From assembly GCA_023627715.1 (NCBI GenBank), contig JAMAHW010000003.1:434001-498000 (forward strand): a DNA stretch of 64,000 nt, given 5' to 3'. How positions within the stretch are numbered: the first letter of the stretch is position 1; each line of letters starts with the position of its first letter. The notes under the pieces are model-generated. The model did no database searches. It saw nothing but the letters and a program-made list of their open reading frames with translations, and was not told the DNA's origin. Below, piece after piece: positions 1-11,621 of the stretch. Position numbers and translations under genes: made by a program. Origin of the DNA: Periconia sp. R9002. Taxonomy: Eukaryota > Ascomycota > Dothideomycetes > Pleosporales > Periconiaceae.

Positions 1-531
1 TAGTTAAAAGAAGCCTATACTTCTCGGTATGCATAAAATGCCTACAAATCACTGAGCCCCTCCTCGCCGTTTTACGCTTGTGATAGCCTAGCATTTGGTG
101 CCATGCTCGTGTGCTGTGCCACAGTGATCATTTGTGCGTGGACTACAACTGCCTCCAACCAACAATCCATGCCGCTCGTCAAGCCATTCGACACAGCGTG
201 TCACAAGCGCGTGCTGTCACATGCGTTTCTCGATTTCACAAGACATGGAACAGCTCAAGGGTATGAATTAGGTCTTTCATATCGATGACTAACTTATCTT
301 ACTATAATCAGCAGCAAAAGTCCACCCATAATCGCACACGTACACATTGTGGAACATGCCACAACCTCCGCGCTCCCTGGATAACAATGTATCCCATTTT
401 CATGGTCTCTAGTCTTGCACTTGATAGCAATAGCACATACTCTGTTGCACTATTTCTGGCCAAAAGGAAATCACCCCTTATGGCATGTGCCCGCCTCCCC
501 ACAAGCTTGACGGCCTTGGGCCAAAGTTTAT
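1..531. other. Gene-free left edge
   Basis: No supportable gene. Short ORFs on both strands overlap each other, lack recognisable motifs and show no splice continuity. It is the 3' flank of the LSM12 gene that ends at 532. Confidence 0.5.
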
Positions 532-1394
532 TCATCCACCCTTTCGAGGCGCAATGGGTGTAGCCACGGGGGCTCGGGTTCCGGCGGACTTCTTGCGCTG
601 GAAAAATTGTTCCATGATCTTGCGGACTTGGGCAACACTCTGCTCTTTTCCGGCAGGGGCCTTGATATTCTCCACGGTGTAAGGGGGCTGGACGAGGACA
701 GCGTCGTTGACAACAATCTGAGCGTCAGCCCAACGAGTAGGCAGACTGCAATCAATGTTAGTGTAATGCCTGCGAACACAAAATTAGCGTAAGCACTACT
801 TACGTCCTAGAGATGGCATCAAAAATCTCTTGAGCCTCCTTGCTGACTCCTTTGCCCTTTTGGGCATCCTTCTTCTTCATTTCGCGGATCGTGTGCTCTT
901 CCCTTGCCCTAATTGCATCGACATCGACTTTGGCGATGCTGGGGAGAGCACCGTCGAAGCCCGGAGCGGCATCCGCAACCCGCTCGCCCGCACCGATGAG
1001 CTCGAAACTAAGAATATGGGCAAAAGGGATGATGTGGTAATCGCCAGGCTGGCTCGAGAGAGATGCGGCGGGGTTCGGTGGAGCGGGCGCCGTGTTGATG
1101 GCTATGGCATTGGTAACATTGCAAATGGTGAAGAGGATGCCCTCGAGCACGTTCTTGTGAGGAGCGCAAGTAATCTTGATACTGCACAGTTGTCAGTCAA
1201 GGCATAGCGCAAATACATTTATTGTACTAAAAGTCAATGGATCGAGAGACTGGGGATGCAATGGAGAGCAGGTGGACGTACCGTGCGCCAACTGCTTTGT
1301 ACAAGTTTGAATCAGCGTCGGCCACGTCCTTGGTCGGGCCAACTTTGGGGGTCGCGATCTTGCCGGCGATGCTCTGACGCCTGCTATCGGCCAT
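532..1394 (-). CDS. LSM12: Lsm12-like protein (LSm plus anticodon-binding-type domain)
   Basis: Three exons on the minus strand: 1394-1282, 1181-804 and 745-532, giving about 234 aa. The start is the ATG at 1394 (MADSRRQS...). Donors GTACGT and GTAAGT and CAG acceptors keep the frame. The N-terminal half matches the Sm-like part of Lsm12 (ITCAPHKNVLEGILFTI) and the C-terminal half the Lsm12 anticodon-binding-type domain (KGVSKEAQEIFDAISRTLPT, then DAVLVQPPYTVENIKA). Length fits the family, about 190-240 aa. Lsm12 proteins associate with Ataxin-2/Pbp1 and ribosomes in translational control (family knowledge). The tail ends in a short basic stretch. The next gene upstream, on the same strand, ends 733 bp away, so transcription is independent. 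Confidence 0.88.
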
Positions 1395-2127
1395 GATTGC
1401 TACGTTTCTTTGGCTGTGTCAAGAATGCTGTAGGTACCGGGCGCAGTGCAGATGCAGAAGCCGCGTAAGGCGGTGGTGGTATTAGTAGCCGTCAAGCTCT
1501 TGTTAAGCTCGCGAGGCTCGCCAAAGACTCCCAAAGCCCAACGCCGGAGTCATGCAAGCAAATAAAGCAATGCAAAGGAGCGACAAGAAGAAGAGCACGA
1601 AGCGCGCAGACAACCCCGGGGACGGAGGAGAAGGGAAGGGAGGGGAGGTGGTGGAGGTGCGGAAGTAGGCGTGGGTCGGGATCAGAAAGTCGCTTCGGTC
1701 CCTGGCCTGGCTGGTGGCCGCCTTGGAAACTTTATGGGGGGCGCGCGCTTGCTGCCGTGCCGATGACGACGGCTCGTGGTTTCGGCTTTGTACTAAATAT
1801 ACTGTGAGGTAAGCTTGTGATGACGGTGCAACGGAGCAGCCAAATCTGTCCAGTGCGTCGGTGAATTGCACTGACGAGGTGATGCTGCACAGGAGCATAT
1901 GCCTGCTTCATGTACAAAGTCCATTTTCTGGCAACGAAAACCGCCTTCCAGGGTCCGGAAGGCTAACCATTTTGGGCCTAAGTTCCTTTTTGTATTGTAC
2001 GTATCAATGTATCTTCATCAACGCTGCCCTCCGCTATAGAGAAACATGAACCGAAATTATGATGGTATACCTCAGAATTGGCTCACACCCTCACACCCTC
2101 ATGCCCCTACCGAGCCACATTATATAT
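1395..2127. other. Intergenic: LSM12 promoter and 3' flank of reductase
   Basis: No gene seen. The stretch next to LSM12 is purine-rich (GGAG/GAGG runs near 1620-1650), as is common in fungal leaders. ORFs here on the minus strand are open only because of this composition. Confidence 0.5.
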
Positions 2128-3199
2128 CTAAGAAATGGTGCAAATAACCTTCCCCTTCGTTTTGTTCTCCTCGAGCAGTCTGTGCGCGTCTTGAATCTTT
2201 TCCCATGGCAACACCTTCTCTACAAATACCTTGAAGGTCCCATCTTTGAACTTTGGCAACGCGTGATCAACTAACTGATCCCTCAACTTGCCCTGGTACT
2301 CTTCGTCTCGACTCCTCAAAGTACTGCCGACGACCGTAATTCTCTTGAAGAGTATCGGACCAATGTCCACGTCACCCTTCACCACGGTTCCACCCATGGC
2401 CCCAAGGGTAACGATAACGCCGTCTCTCGCGATAGCCTTCAAATTGTCTTTGAAGTAGGACCCGCCAATGAAATCGATAATGATATCCACCCCTTTCCCA
2501 TCAGTAGCTTTGAGCACTTCGTCCGCCCAATTCGACGTTGAGGTGTTAAAAGCTGCCGTAGCACCTAGCGAATCGACAGCAAACGTGCATTTCTCATCCT
2601 GTCTCGCGGTAGCATACACAGCGCTTGCACCATCGCCTTTTGACAATTGAATCCCTGCAATTGACACCGATGATGCCGCCGCATGCCACAGGACACTTTT
2701 GCCGGGCGAGAACTTGGAAACAAGGTAAAGCGCTTGCGTTGCCGTGATCCAGGTTTCGGGAATCCCTGCGCAAACCTCCCAGGAAAGCTCCTTTGGTTTG
2801 CGAACGAGCATTTTGACGCTGACGGCAATGTACTCGGCATACGCGCCGCCATATGCGAGGCCAAACACCTCATCTCCTACGGCAAACTTTTCGGCGCCTC
2901 CGTCCGAGGATCCGAGAGATTCGATTGTGCCGCTGAATTCTACACCCAGCGTCGATGGAGCTTGTGGTGGGAGGGGATATTGTCCTTCCCGTTGCATCAA
3001 GTCCATGCGATTTAGGCCGAATGCTTTGACACGGACGAGGGCTTGGGAACCTGTCGGTGTTGGTCGAAGAATGTCCCTGATATGGAGGGCCTCGATAGGG
3101 CCTTTGCCATTTTCAATATCTAGAGATTTTCAGCACTTCGAAGTTCGAATCTCATGAATTCGCCTTATACGAACCGACGGCGCGCATGGTTTCGGCCAT
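2128..3199 (-). CDS. NAD(P)H quinone oxidoreductase-like (MDR family, PIG3/QOR type)
   Basis: Two exons: a 25-nt first exon 3199-3175 (MAETMRAV) and 3119-2128, about 338 aa. The donor GTTCGT and acceptor CTAG put Asp across the junction. The N-terminal GroES-like fold has FGLNRMDLMQREGQYPLPP and GVEFSGTI. The Rossmann half carries AAASSVSIAGIQLSKGDGA and GVDIIIDFIGGSYF, both typical of the quinone-oxidoreductase branch of medium-chain dehydrogenases. The structural and catalytic zinc cysteines of classical ADHs are absent, which fits QOR/PIG3. The C-terminus reads AHRLLEENKTKGKVICTIS. Probable role: NADPH-dependent reduction of quinones or enones in the cytosol. The substrate cannot be told from sequence. 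Confidence 0.85.
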
Positions 3200-3965
3200 A
3201 TTTAATGTTATTGCAAAGCGGGGGAGATTTTGGATAGCTGTAACCAAGCTAGAGGGGGAGAGGGGTAAAATGCGAACAGAAGATCAGAACAATCTTTCTA
3301 GAAGTCAGGACGTGCTAAAATATTAACATGACGTTAGGTCGAACTCCACCTCTTTTTGTATCCAAGTAACGAACTTTTTCCGAGCCGATTTGTAATGACG
3401 TAGACCCTTTTACGCGGGCTGGAAAAAGACCTGCACTTAATAAATACGTACAGATCTTATTTGCGTCCGCGCTTTTCCGAGACGATTTGTAATTTTCCAT
3501 CAGCAAATTCGCACTTCAGCAGCAGATGAACCGTTATCAGCAGTGTAGCAATTCGCCACTCTAAACGAGAAGGATGTTTTAACAAATCTTGGATTTGAAG
3601 ACAGAAATTCTTCAATCGCAAGGTTCAGAGCAAAAGTGCACGATACAATGTGGCAGGATCTTGCAAAATTACATTCGTGAAACGATGACCGGAGCCACCA
3701 ACCTGTGTGCCCTGATCTTCAACCCCTTCCTTTCCCATATCGCGGATGGTTCTGCGTATCTCTGCTGTATAACTATTCATATCGAAACGAGCTGCTGTCA
3801 TTCTCACCTGCCATTGCCCCAATCAAGCATCTGGACAGGCAGCCGAATTTCTCCAAACCTGCGTGACTGGCAATGCGTCCACGGGTACCTCCCATTCAAC
3901 TGCAAATGGTACAGTCCACACAAGTTCCACACAGCTCAAGAACCTTTGAAACACCACATCTTCTT
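3200..3965. other. Intergenic with a short direct repeat
   Basis: AT-rich, no gene. A 21-bp sequence (ttttccgagccgatttgtaat) at 3376-3396 recurs with one mismatch at 3473-3493. The longest plus ORF (3589-4038) has no family features and runs into the RFA1 3' exon in antisense. Confidence 0.45.
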
Positions 3966-5404
3966 CTACTGCACGAATAAACTGTCGTCACTAATGTCAT
4001 ACTGCTTGATCAGTTGGGCCAGCTTATTGGCCTCTTGAGCATAGTTGAGAGGGTGCGCCCTCAGCACTTGATAGCGAGGCCTGTGAACCCGTTAGCGTTT
4101 ATCCAACCAAGCTGGCGTTACCAGACTTACTTAGGTTCGTTGTTGTACGTCTCCATCTTAGCCTTGAGTGTGAAATTGAATGTCTGTCCACATGCCTGAT
4201 TCAGGACGGTTTCCATATTTTTGGTGGTGTTCTCCTCGTCCTCTGATTTGAGCTTCATCACAGCATTTGCGTCCATACCAACAACAAGCTGTGCGGTCTC
4301 ATCAAAACAGGTTACGTAGATGGTACCGGTGTGATCGACTAGATTGACCCTCAATACGTAACGATACCGTGGTTGTGGAAACGTCAATTGACACTTTTCG
4401 CATCGCCATTCGTTGGGCTCCATCTCAATCACTTTTTTGTTGCAATCCGGGGTGGAGCAGGATGGGTAGGCAATGTTGCCTTTCGTTTGCACAAACCAGA
4501 TCGAACCCGTCATGTTGATGTAAGTGGGCGAATCTTGCAAGTAGCTTTCTTCGGCGAGGATATCGGAGATCAATTTGGTCTCGTTTTTCGAGTTTCCACC
4601 GCCGCTGCCCGTAAGGTTTTGATGCGTGGTGAAGGTTGTATTCTGACCGACTGCATTGAACCAACCCCTTAGCTTGTGTGCCTCATCTATGTCTGGATCA
4701 ACAGTCATGGTGCCAGAGCTAAGAAGACTCAGGCTTCGCCCCCCAAAATCTGATACTTTGACACCTTTGAAAGCCAGGATCGAGTCCACCGGTGCTTGGA
4801 AAGACTGGGCTTCTTGACCCCAGACCGTGAGCTTCACCGAGGTCTGGCTATCATCAGCGAGGAGTAATTCTCGCTTTTGGAAGTCCCTATTCGTCTTCGA
4901 TGAAGTGATGGTTTCCACCTGACCGACTTCTTTGAGCACACCAATGGTGTCAATAGTCGTGTCTTTTTCCACCGAGTTCAAATCGCCGATCTTTGTGAAA
5001 TTGTACCGTATCTGGGGCTTATTGTCCTGGTCCTCCGCTTTCTCTATCGTAGTGTCCAGGGTGAAGTGGATCTCATACTCGTGTGACAACTTGTTAAAGT
5101 CTTTTTTGGCAATTTGAACACGGGCTGGCGCGGAGATGTAGTATACGGTGTCCACTTCCAAGAGAGGCCACACCTTTTCGGCGACCTCATTGAAAGCAGT
5201 CGCTCTGATCTCGTCCGATTCATCCAATAGGTTGACACTGAAAAGCTTTCCTTCGCCCTTTGAGTTGTGCCATGTCTTCATATCACTCTTGTAGGTACAC
5301 CGTGCCCTAATAGTCCACCTCTGTATGAACATGCTTATCGACTCGATTGGGTAAAGGTGCATATGTGAGGTGGAGGTCGGATTGCTCTGGTGGACAGGAA
5401 TCGA

Positions 5405-5443
<39 letters not shown>

Positions 5444-5986
5444 AGGCGCTTGAGCAGTGTTTCCATAAAAATTGGATCCGGATATCGCTGCAGGTTGGGG
5501 CTCAGACTTGACTGTATCCAAGGCCTCGGGCTGGCCAATTTTCTCGTGTTCACCATGCTCCTCGAGCACCTCCAGGTCCATAATGATGAGAATCTTCTTA
5601 TCCTTGACCTGCTGTGGATTGTATTTTAGGAGGCGTACGATGACGCCCTTGCGAAGTTTTCCTGACGTGACAAACTCGTTGGCGGCTAGAAAACATCAGT
5701 CGCACGATTTTTTGCCATGTTGGTCAGGCGCCGCTCACCTGTAGCGATGACTGTCTGAATGAAATTTCGGATATCACTCAAGACCACACGCCAGCGTTGC
5801 GTGGAATCTCCCGCTTTGGGTTCCATCAACTTGACCTGAACGCATTGCAGGATTGGGTGGTCGACGAGGCAGCCTGTGGGCTCGAAGATACTCCTACGGC
5901 AGGATCAGCCACCACTGTGCGGCGAGGATGTGAAAGACGAGCGATACATACCGAATGGCGCCTTGCGTGATTAAAGCATCTACCAT
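3966..5986 (-). CDS. RFA1: Replication protein A large subunit (RPA70)
   Basis: Four exons: 5986-5952, 5893-5739, 5685-4131 and 4080-3966, about 619 aa, the usual RPA1 length. Single-stranded DNA-binding subunit of the RPA heterotrimer in replication, repair and checkpoint signalling (family knowledge). Order: N-terminal OB fold (MVDALITQGAIR... LQCVQVKLME), a flexible linker with 12 glutamines, DBD-A (FIQRWTIRARCTYKSDMKTWHNSKGEGKLF, seen in part), DBD-B, and DBD-C with a zinc ribbon (CSTPDC... WRCEKC, Cx4C then Cx2C). The last exon codes for the C-terminal helix (LRAHPLNYAQEANKLAQLIK) that contacts RPA32. It diverges from the dienelactone hydrolase gene over 340 bp that contain two MluI boxes. 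Confidence 0.95.
5408..5443 (-). repeat. (CAG)12 coding microsatellite
   Basis: Twelve uninterrupted CTG triplets on the plus strand, read as CAG in RFA1. They give 12 glutamines in the linker between the N-terminal OB fold and DBD-A. A pure codon run points to slippage rather than codon-level constraint. Confidence 0.95.
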
Positions 5987-6111
5987 GCTGAATACGGATG
6001 AGAGAGAAGTGTGAAAGAGTAGAGTAATGGAAGCGTGTGCTGTGCAGGCTGTGTGGCGGCGAGACGGAGAGGCAAGTATTTGGTGTGCTGCGTTAGATTG
6101 ATTCAAAGAAG

Positions 6112-6130
6112 ACGCGTCAAGGAGACGCGT
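6112..6130. promoter_or_regulatory. Two MluI cell-cycle boxes upstream of RFA1
   Basis: ACGCGT occurs at 6112-6117 and again at 6125-6130, 126-144 bp upstream of the RFA1 start and about 200 bp upstream of the divergent hydrolase. This is the MCB core bound by MBF (Mbp1/Res-Swi6) in yeasts, where DNA replication genes including RPA genes are G1/S targets (established). The hexamer is palindromic, so strand is not assigned. A role here is inference. Confidence 0.6.
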
Positions 6131-6326
6131 TGCGCACGTGATAAAATGTTGCCCCGCACTAGCCGTGGCTGGGCTGCTCTACGTAATTGGTTCCTGGCGA
6201 GGAAGCTCAACTGCACCGCCTCGCCGCTTGTGACAGATATGTACCACAACATACAGTGTTAAGCTTACAACACCATACAATTTGCCAGTTTGAGACAGAT
6301 CGAGTGCATTTCACAAGTATATTACC

Positions 6327-7490
6327 ATGGCAGACAACGAAGTCGCCACCACAGCCCCAGAAAATGATGCACAAGAGGTGGTACCCGCAGCAGAGGGCCA
6401 AAGTCTCTTCCCAGGCGACTCTGTCGCTCAGCAAGGCCCCACTATGGGTGTATGTTACCACACTCTTCCATACATCACTCTTTGCTGACCGGTAGATAGG
6501 AGCATTGCACTACAGATAGGCCTACTCCAGCGGGGGAACTTCCTTCAGGCGAATTGACGAAACTTGGTGATGTGTAGGTAACCGGCCTGCCCTTCCATCG
6601 CTTCATTCCTTCACTCTCTTGGGTTTGTGTAGATTGGATGTCAGTTTCATATACACGCTTTAGCTGACATTCGTCTCCTCCCAACATTTAGTGATGTATA
6701 CATAGCAAAGCCCTCCGATTATCCACATTCGCCGTCGAAGCTTTTGCTCCTTTTAACAGGCGGAACGGGTATCAAATCGACCAACAATCAGTTGCAAGCA
6801 GACAAATATGCGGCCGAGGGCTATCTCGTCATCATGCCAGACCAATTTAACAACGACCCCGCACCGAATACTGCCACCGTTGATGAGTTACCCCAGGATG
6901 CCTCGTGGCTCGACTCAATCAAGCTCAAAACAGCGGAGGGGGTCAAAGCCTTCATGATTGATATGTGGCTCGCAAGGCACACTCCCGAGAAGGTTCTACC
7001 TCTACTGCATAAAGTCATCGAAGGGGCCAAAGAAGAGTTTGCCGATGCTGTGGCCAATGGTGGCGGAATATATGGTGTTGGCTACTGCTTCGGGGCCAAA
7101 TACATACTCATATTAGCTGGAGAACACCCTGATACTGTGGGTTGGGGACAAACAGAGCCAAAGGACGAAGAACAGGGGATTGTCAAGAAAGCGTCTGTGT
7201 TAAAGGCAGGTGCCATTGCACATGGTACCATGGTCCTCAAAGAGGATATGGAAGCCGTCAAAGCCCCCGTGTATATTGCGGCCGTGAAGGACGATCCCAT
7301 GTTTCCAGAGGATGAAGTTCTCACTCCTGGACGTCGTGCTCTAGAAGCGAACAAGGTAGAACACGAGATTCAGGTGTTCCCGGGTGTTCCACATGGCTTT
7401 GCCGTTTATGGTGATTACGATGATCCAAAGATCAAGCAATCTCAACAAGACGCATTTGGGCAAATGCTTGGCTGGATCCAATCGCATTGA
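6327..7490 (+). CDS. Dienelactone hydrolase family protein
   Basis: Three exons: 6327-6449, 6500-6573 and 6692-7490, about 331 aa. Donors are GTATGT and GTAGGT, acceptors TAG. Alpha/beta hydrolase with the dienelactone hydrolase triad: Cys near residue 198 in GVGYCFGAKY, Asp near 266 in AAVKDDPMFP, and His near 300 in GVPHGFAVYGD. An N-terminal extension of about 45 residues (MADNEVATTAPENDAQEVV...) is acidic and probably disordered; it precedes the conserved RPTPAGELPSGELTKLGDV. Family members hydrolyse dienelactones in aromatic catabolism, but most fungal paralogues have unknown substrates. No signal peptide is seen, so cytosolic location is likely. Confidence 0.9.
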
Positions 7491-8071
7491 TTTGTTTTCT
7501 GTCTCCAAATCGTCACATTACCATATCGCGGTATGTGCGCCGGCGTTCAGGTTCAATAGGACTTCGATATCACATTGTTTTTCGATGTTTAACCAAGCAT
7601 AGTCATTGGCTTCTGCGAATTGCACATCATCTTTCATCTCGTAACAATCCTTTTCTTTCAATGTAAGCTTGTGTGTCCAGATTCACTCGAACAAACGATG
7701 CAATACCATATTAAAAACTATGCAAAGCGGTCGGCAGTGAATGCTTCACCGTTGGCTCTTAGTCATATAATCCACTGGTTTGTGCATTCTTAATAGCCGG
7801 TTGTCGTAAGTATGCGCCGGCAGTTACATGTCGGTAGCTTTGCTAACGTGCAATAGATGATTTTGATTATCATATCCCTGCTTATACACATTATCCAATT
7901 ATTGGAAATCTTTGCTCATAGCAATCTCTAACCACAACCTGCGTCACCTGAACTAGCCTATTTGAATGTTAAATCCGACCTCCTGGCCATAACCACAACA
8001 CAAAAACGCTTCGCCGCAAAGTAACAGAAAGAGTGAAGAGAAGAGAAGAGCAAGAAAAAGGTTCATCCATC
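7491..8071. other. Intergenic
   Basis: AT-rich, no ORF with coding character. It serves as 3' flank of the hydrolase and promoter of the next plus-strand gene. The last 40 bases before the 8072 start are purine-rich. Confidence 0.5.
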
Positions 8072-9016
8072 ATGCATTTCTCATCGTTGTTGCTCCTTCT
8101 CGCGTCGTTCGTCTCTTTTAATTTTGCTCTCAAAATCGCAACATCTCTCCAATGGATCGAACACACGCCTCAAGCGTATGCCATTGCAAATTTCTATAAA
8201 GGACAGTCCACCGCTTCGTTAACCTCCGGTGGCGTCGCAAATCTCGCTATGGACTCGACCTTTGATCTCGCCGCTAATGCGGAAACCCAAGGATTGAAAC
8301 AGTACTACAATCATAAGAATATCCGGCTCATCTACATCATCTGCGAGGTCCCCTATCGCATTGTCGCGCGTAAGAATTCAGGTATCTCTTCTTTAGCGGA
8401 TCTCAAGGGGAAAAAGATCGGAACCATGGCTGGTACCAGCGCCGGTATCTTCATCCAGAGAATGCTAGCTTCCGCCGGCGTGCAGGAAGGTCAGTACACC
8501 ATCGTCGGTGGTGATGTGTGCATGAAGACGCCCTGCGGGAGTAACACGTTTCCTGCTATGATAAAGGACGGAAGAATCGACGCTTTTGGCATCTGGGAGC
8601 CCGCCGTCGAACTCGGCGCCCGCGCATTAGGTGAGCAGAACGCAGTGCTCTTCCAAAATATCACGATATACCGCGAGGTATACAGCTTGTACAGCACGAC
8701 GGACAAGCTCAACGACCCCAAGACTCGCAAAGATATCGTCTCCTTCGTACGCGCGCTCAACCAAACGCGGGGTGTGTATTCGCAGACGCCGGAGCAGAGC
8801 GGCGTGTATGAGTTTGTAGCTAAGAGGGTTGGCATGGATGTTGACGTTGTCAAGGCGGTTTGGGCTGATCATCTTTGGACTGGGACCTGGGGCGATGACT
8901 TGATTGATTTTTTGGTTAGTGAGGATGCGTATTTGGCGAAGACGGATAGGAGGCCTGTGGTTTCGAAGGCAGATTTGGAGAAGTTCTTGGACGACAGTGT
9001 TATCAAGGAAATCTGA
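8072..9016 (+). CDS. Secreted periplasmic-binding-protein-like II (NMT1/THI5/SsuA-like) protein
   Basis: Single exon, 314 aa from the ATG at 8072. The frame opens upstream, but only this start gives a clean signal peptide (MHFSSLLLLLASFVSFNFA). The mature part has the type II solute-binding layout: ALKIATSLQWIEHTPQAYAI, LASLTSGG-like segment with FDLAANAETQG, then the hallmark SLADLKGKKIGTMAGTSAG of NMT1/SsuA proteins, and IDAFGIWEPAVELGA. Such proteins capture thiamine precursors, sulfonates or nitrate for bacterial ABC importers. Fungi lack those importers, so a secreted binding protein or enzyme-like role is inference. Being intronless among intron-bearing neighbours is compatible with old transfer from bacteria but does not prove it. 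Confidence 0.8.
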   Translation: MHFSSLLLLLASFVSFNFALKIATSLQWIEHTPQAYAIANFYKGQSTASLTSGGVANLAMDSTFDLAANAETQGLKQYYNHKNIRLIYIICEVPYRIVARKNSGISSLADLKGKKIGTMAGTSAGIFIQRMLASAGVQEGQYTIVGGDVCMKTPCGSNTFPAMIKDGRIDAFGIWEPAVELGARALGEQNAVLFQNITIYREVYSLYSTTDKLNDPKTRKDIVSFVRALNQTRGVYSQTPEQSGVYEFVAKRVGMDVDVVKAVWADHLWTGTWGDDLIDFLVSEDAYLAKTDRRPVVSKADLEKFLDDSVIKEI

Positions 9017-11621
9017 GGGGCTGCCGTTTGGAAGAGGGGAAATTTCAAAACGAAGCAGACGAGAGTCAATGTGTTGTTAAAAAAAATCGCATTTCAAATG
9101 TCGAAAGCGGGAGTGGTACTCAGAACATAGCGACCGAAATTGATTCCAATGGGGTACGTAGCTCTTGCTTCTGTTTGAGTTCGGCATGCCCTTTCATCCT
9201 ATATCTTTTCTGCTCATGCACGTTCTTTGCACTTGCTTGTTTGGGCTGCAAATGAGATATTATAGTTGATATAAAGCAACATCATTAACCGATCCACCGA
9301 CTCTCCTTTCAACCTTCTATGTAGGTCCTCAATCATTCCCTGAGACCCAAGAATCTGAACCAAATTGCTAAACATTCTTCTCACTTCTCTTCTCACCCCA
9401 CTTTCTTCTGTCTAGTTTACCTTTATTTCCTGATTCTATTTCTGCATTAGCCTGTCCTTCCTCATGTCATTTTTCACATTGACCACTGTTCTACTACCAG
9501 CGCGCTTGCGAGGCGAGTGGGAAGAGTTTCCGGGCCGTGGAAACGGAATGGCATGCTATGCGAACGAAGGAACGAAGAAGATGGAAGCGTCCCGCATGCG
9601 ATTCAATAGATTTGCATATGGTGGTCCGGCTAGACGAATTCCCGTGCTTGAGACTAATACTAAATCTCGTGGCAGACTCCCTTTGCCTGCAGATCGTACG
9701 ATGTTCCAAAATACGTGCGAGAAAAACCATCCCTCGGTGCGCGTTATTTGCTCATGGTAAAAAGCATGGCAATTTTTCAGGATTCAGGCATCAGAAAAGG
9801 ATTGGAAAGTGGCGCGTTGCTTTTTCAAAATACGGCTAATTGCACTGTCTAGTTTGGGAGGATTCGGAGACTAGAAGTCGGCAAACAAGAACCCTACGAC
9901 AAAATCCTTTACCGAACTTTGATTAAAATTAGCATTTCTTTTGTTTTGGCTAAGGAATTGGTTTTGAATTCTCGTTATACGTCTATTTTATACATTTATT
10001 GTCGCGCACTGTAAGTATTATCTAGCCCCATGTTGAAATGCTGGCCTGAAGTTTTGCGTACGCGTGCACGCCACCCGAGGACAACTTCTCGTGGTTTTTT
10101 CTGTGTCGCTACCGGAAGTAATGCGTTAATTATTGTGATGACATCTCTTTGCTTTTCATCTGCGGCTTTGCATCACTTTCCGTCAAATCCTTATTCTCAG
10201 CGCTAAAGGGAATCCGGAACACCCTGTCTGGGGTTGAGTTGGATATTTCGCGCGAGAGGGCCATGACTAGACTAGTCAAATGAGAACTTGCCAACACATC
10301 TGTCATGTCTCAATCGAATTTGTCGAAGTTACTGGACGTATATCCTTATTCAGTTATATAACGCTACCGAGAGGATTTCGGGACCGAGCGGTAAAGATTC
10401 AAGGGTCGTGCGGTTTTTAGTTCGACAATTGTAGGCAAATAGAGATTCCAGATAAATAGCAAACCCGAAGTTGCACATATACCCAAACTGTGAAGAAAGA
10501 ATTCTGAAGTAGACAAACAAACGTTCAGCTGATATTGACTGAACGACCAATGACCCCCAGTAATGAATTGCTTGAACATCATTTCATTTTAGGACTCTCT
10601 TGGCATTTGTGCTGGATAATAGCTAGATGGCTTTGCTAGATGCTTGCATTTCCTTCGTCATATTTGTCCATATCCAAAGTCATTGCCATGTTTCTGTGTT
10701 AGTACCACTAACGATCAGATGAGACCAGAGTGACAATCACCAGAATTTCAATGCAGTGTTTCTTAATTCCTTTTGTCGCATTTTTCGGCCCCGAATAAGA
10801 GCGTTATGTGAGACCCTCCCTGGAGGTGGAGTTTGAGATGGGGTCCAAATCATCAGCTCTACAATAGATCCTGTCAAGGTACCAGTACGTTTACCTAAAT
10901 TAGATCTACAGCCTAGCTAACTGCCAGGATGTTTACTAGCACCCACGTGCCAGCTTACGCCAAGGAACAAAAGTGAAACGACTACTTCCAATACAGAAAA
11001 TGATGCTTTGCAAGCTAAATAATAGGGCGGTTGCTTGTTGTTCATCTGGAACTTCTTCAGTAGGGTGGCCATTCAATTATTATGAATCTCATGCTCACAC
11101 CCTAACCTTGCTGAGAGATGGTGACGGGTGTAATGTGACAATTTACTAAGTGTGCGAGAAACGTTTATAACATATAATCATAGGTCGGTTCGTAATTCTG
11201 TATCTCCTGGCTTTCAGAGCCGCGGAGCCGCATTGTATTATCGTAGTAAATCTATAGCGAAGTATGCTAGTCTATGCAAAGCCCCACCGATATAGTCCTA
11301 GTCACCCATGGACAACTCAGCCTCGACTTCCGCCAAGCATCCTTTTCTGGGGCCAGGGATTTTCTCGCGAGAGAGATCAAATTGCACAGTCTCCATGTGG
11401 ACCAATGTGATTCTCCCTTGGGGTACATGCTGTGGTTGACCATCCGAGCCTACCTCAAGTGCTCCATATATAATGCCGCAGTTGCGACCATCATTCATTC
11501 TCTACCCTCATCTTCATCATTAGTTCATTCAATCGTTTAATCAATCAACCCAAATAGATCCAACTCATACATTCGCTCTGAAAACAACATACTAGACACA
11601 TCAAGTTAATATCTCCACAAA
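9017..11621. other. Gene-poor AT-rich block
   Basis: 2.6 kb without a supportable gene. Longest ORFs are under 105 codons and match no family. Composition is visibly richer in A/T than the flanking genes (for example 9890-10010 and 10410-10520). No terminal repeats or transposase motifs were seen, so a decayed transposon is possible but not shown. Confidence 0.45.

Noticed and set aside
1503..1898. 131-codon minus ORF between LSM12 and the reductase
   Set aside because: Biased Ser/Pro/Arg composition from the purine-rich leader, no motif and no splice support.
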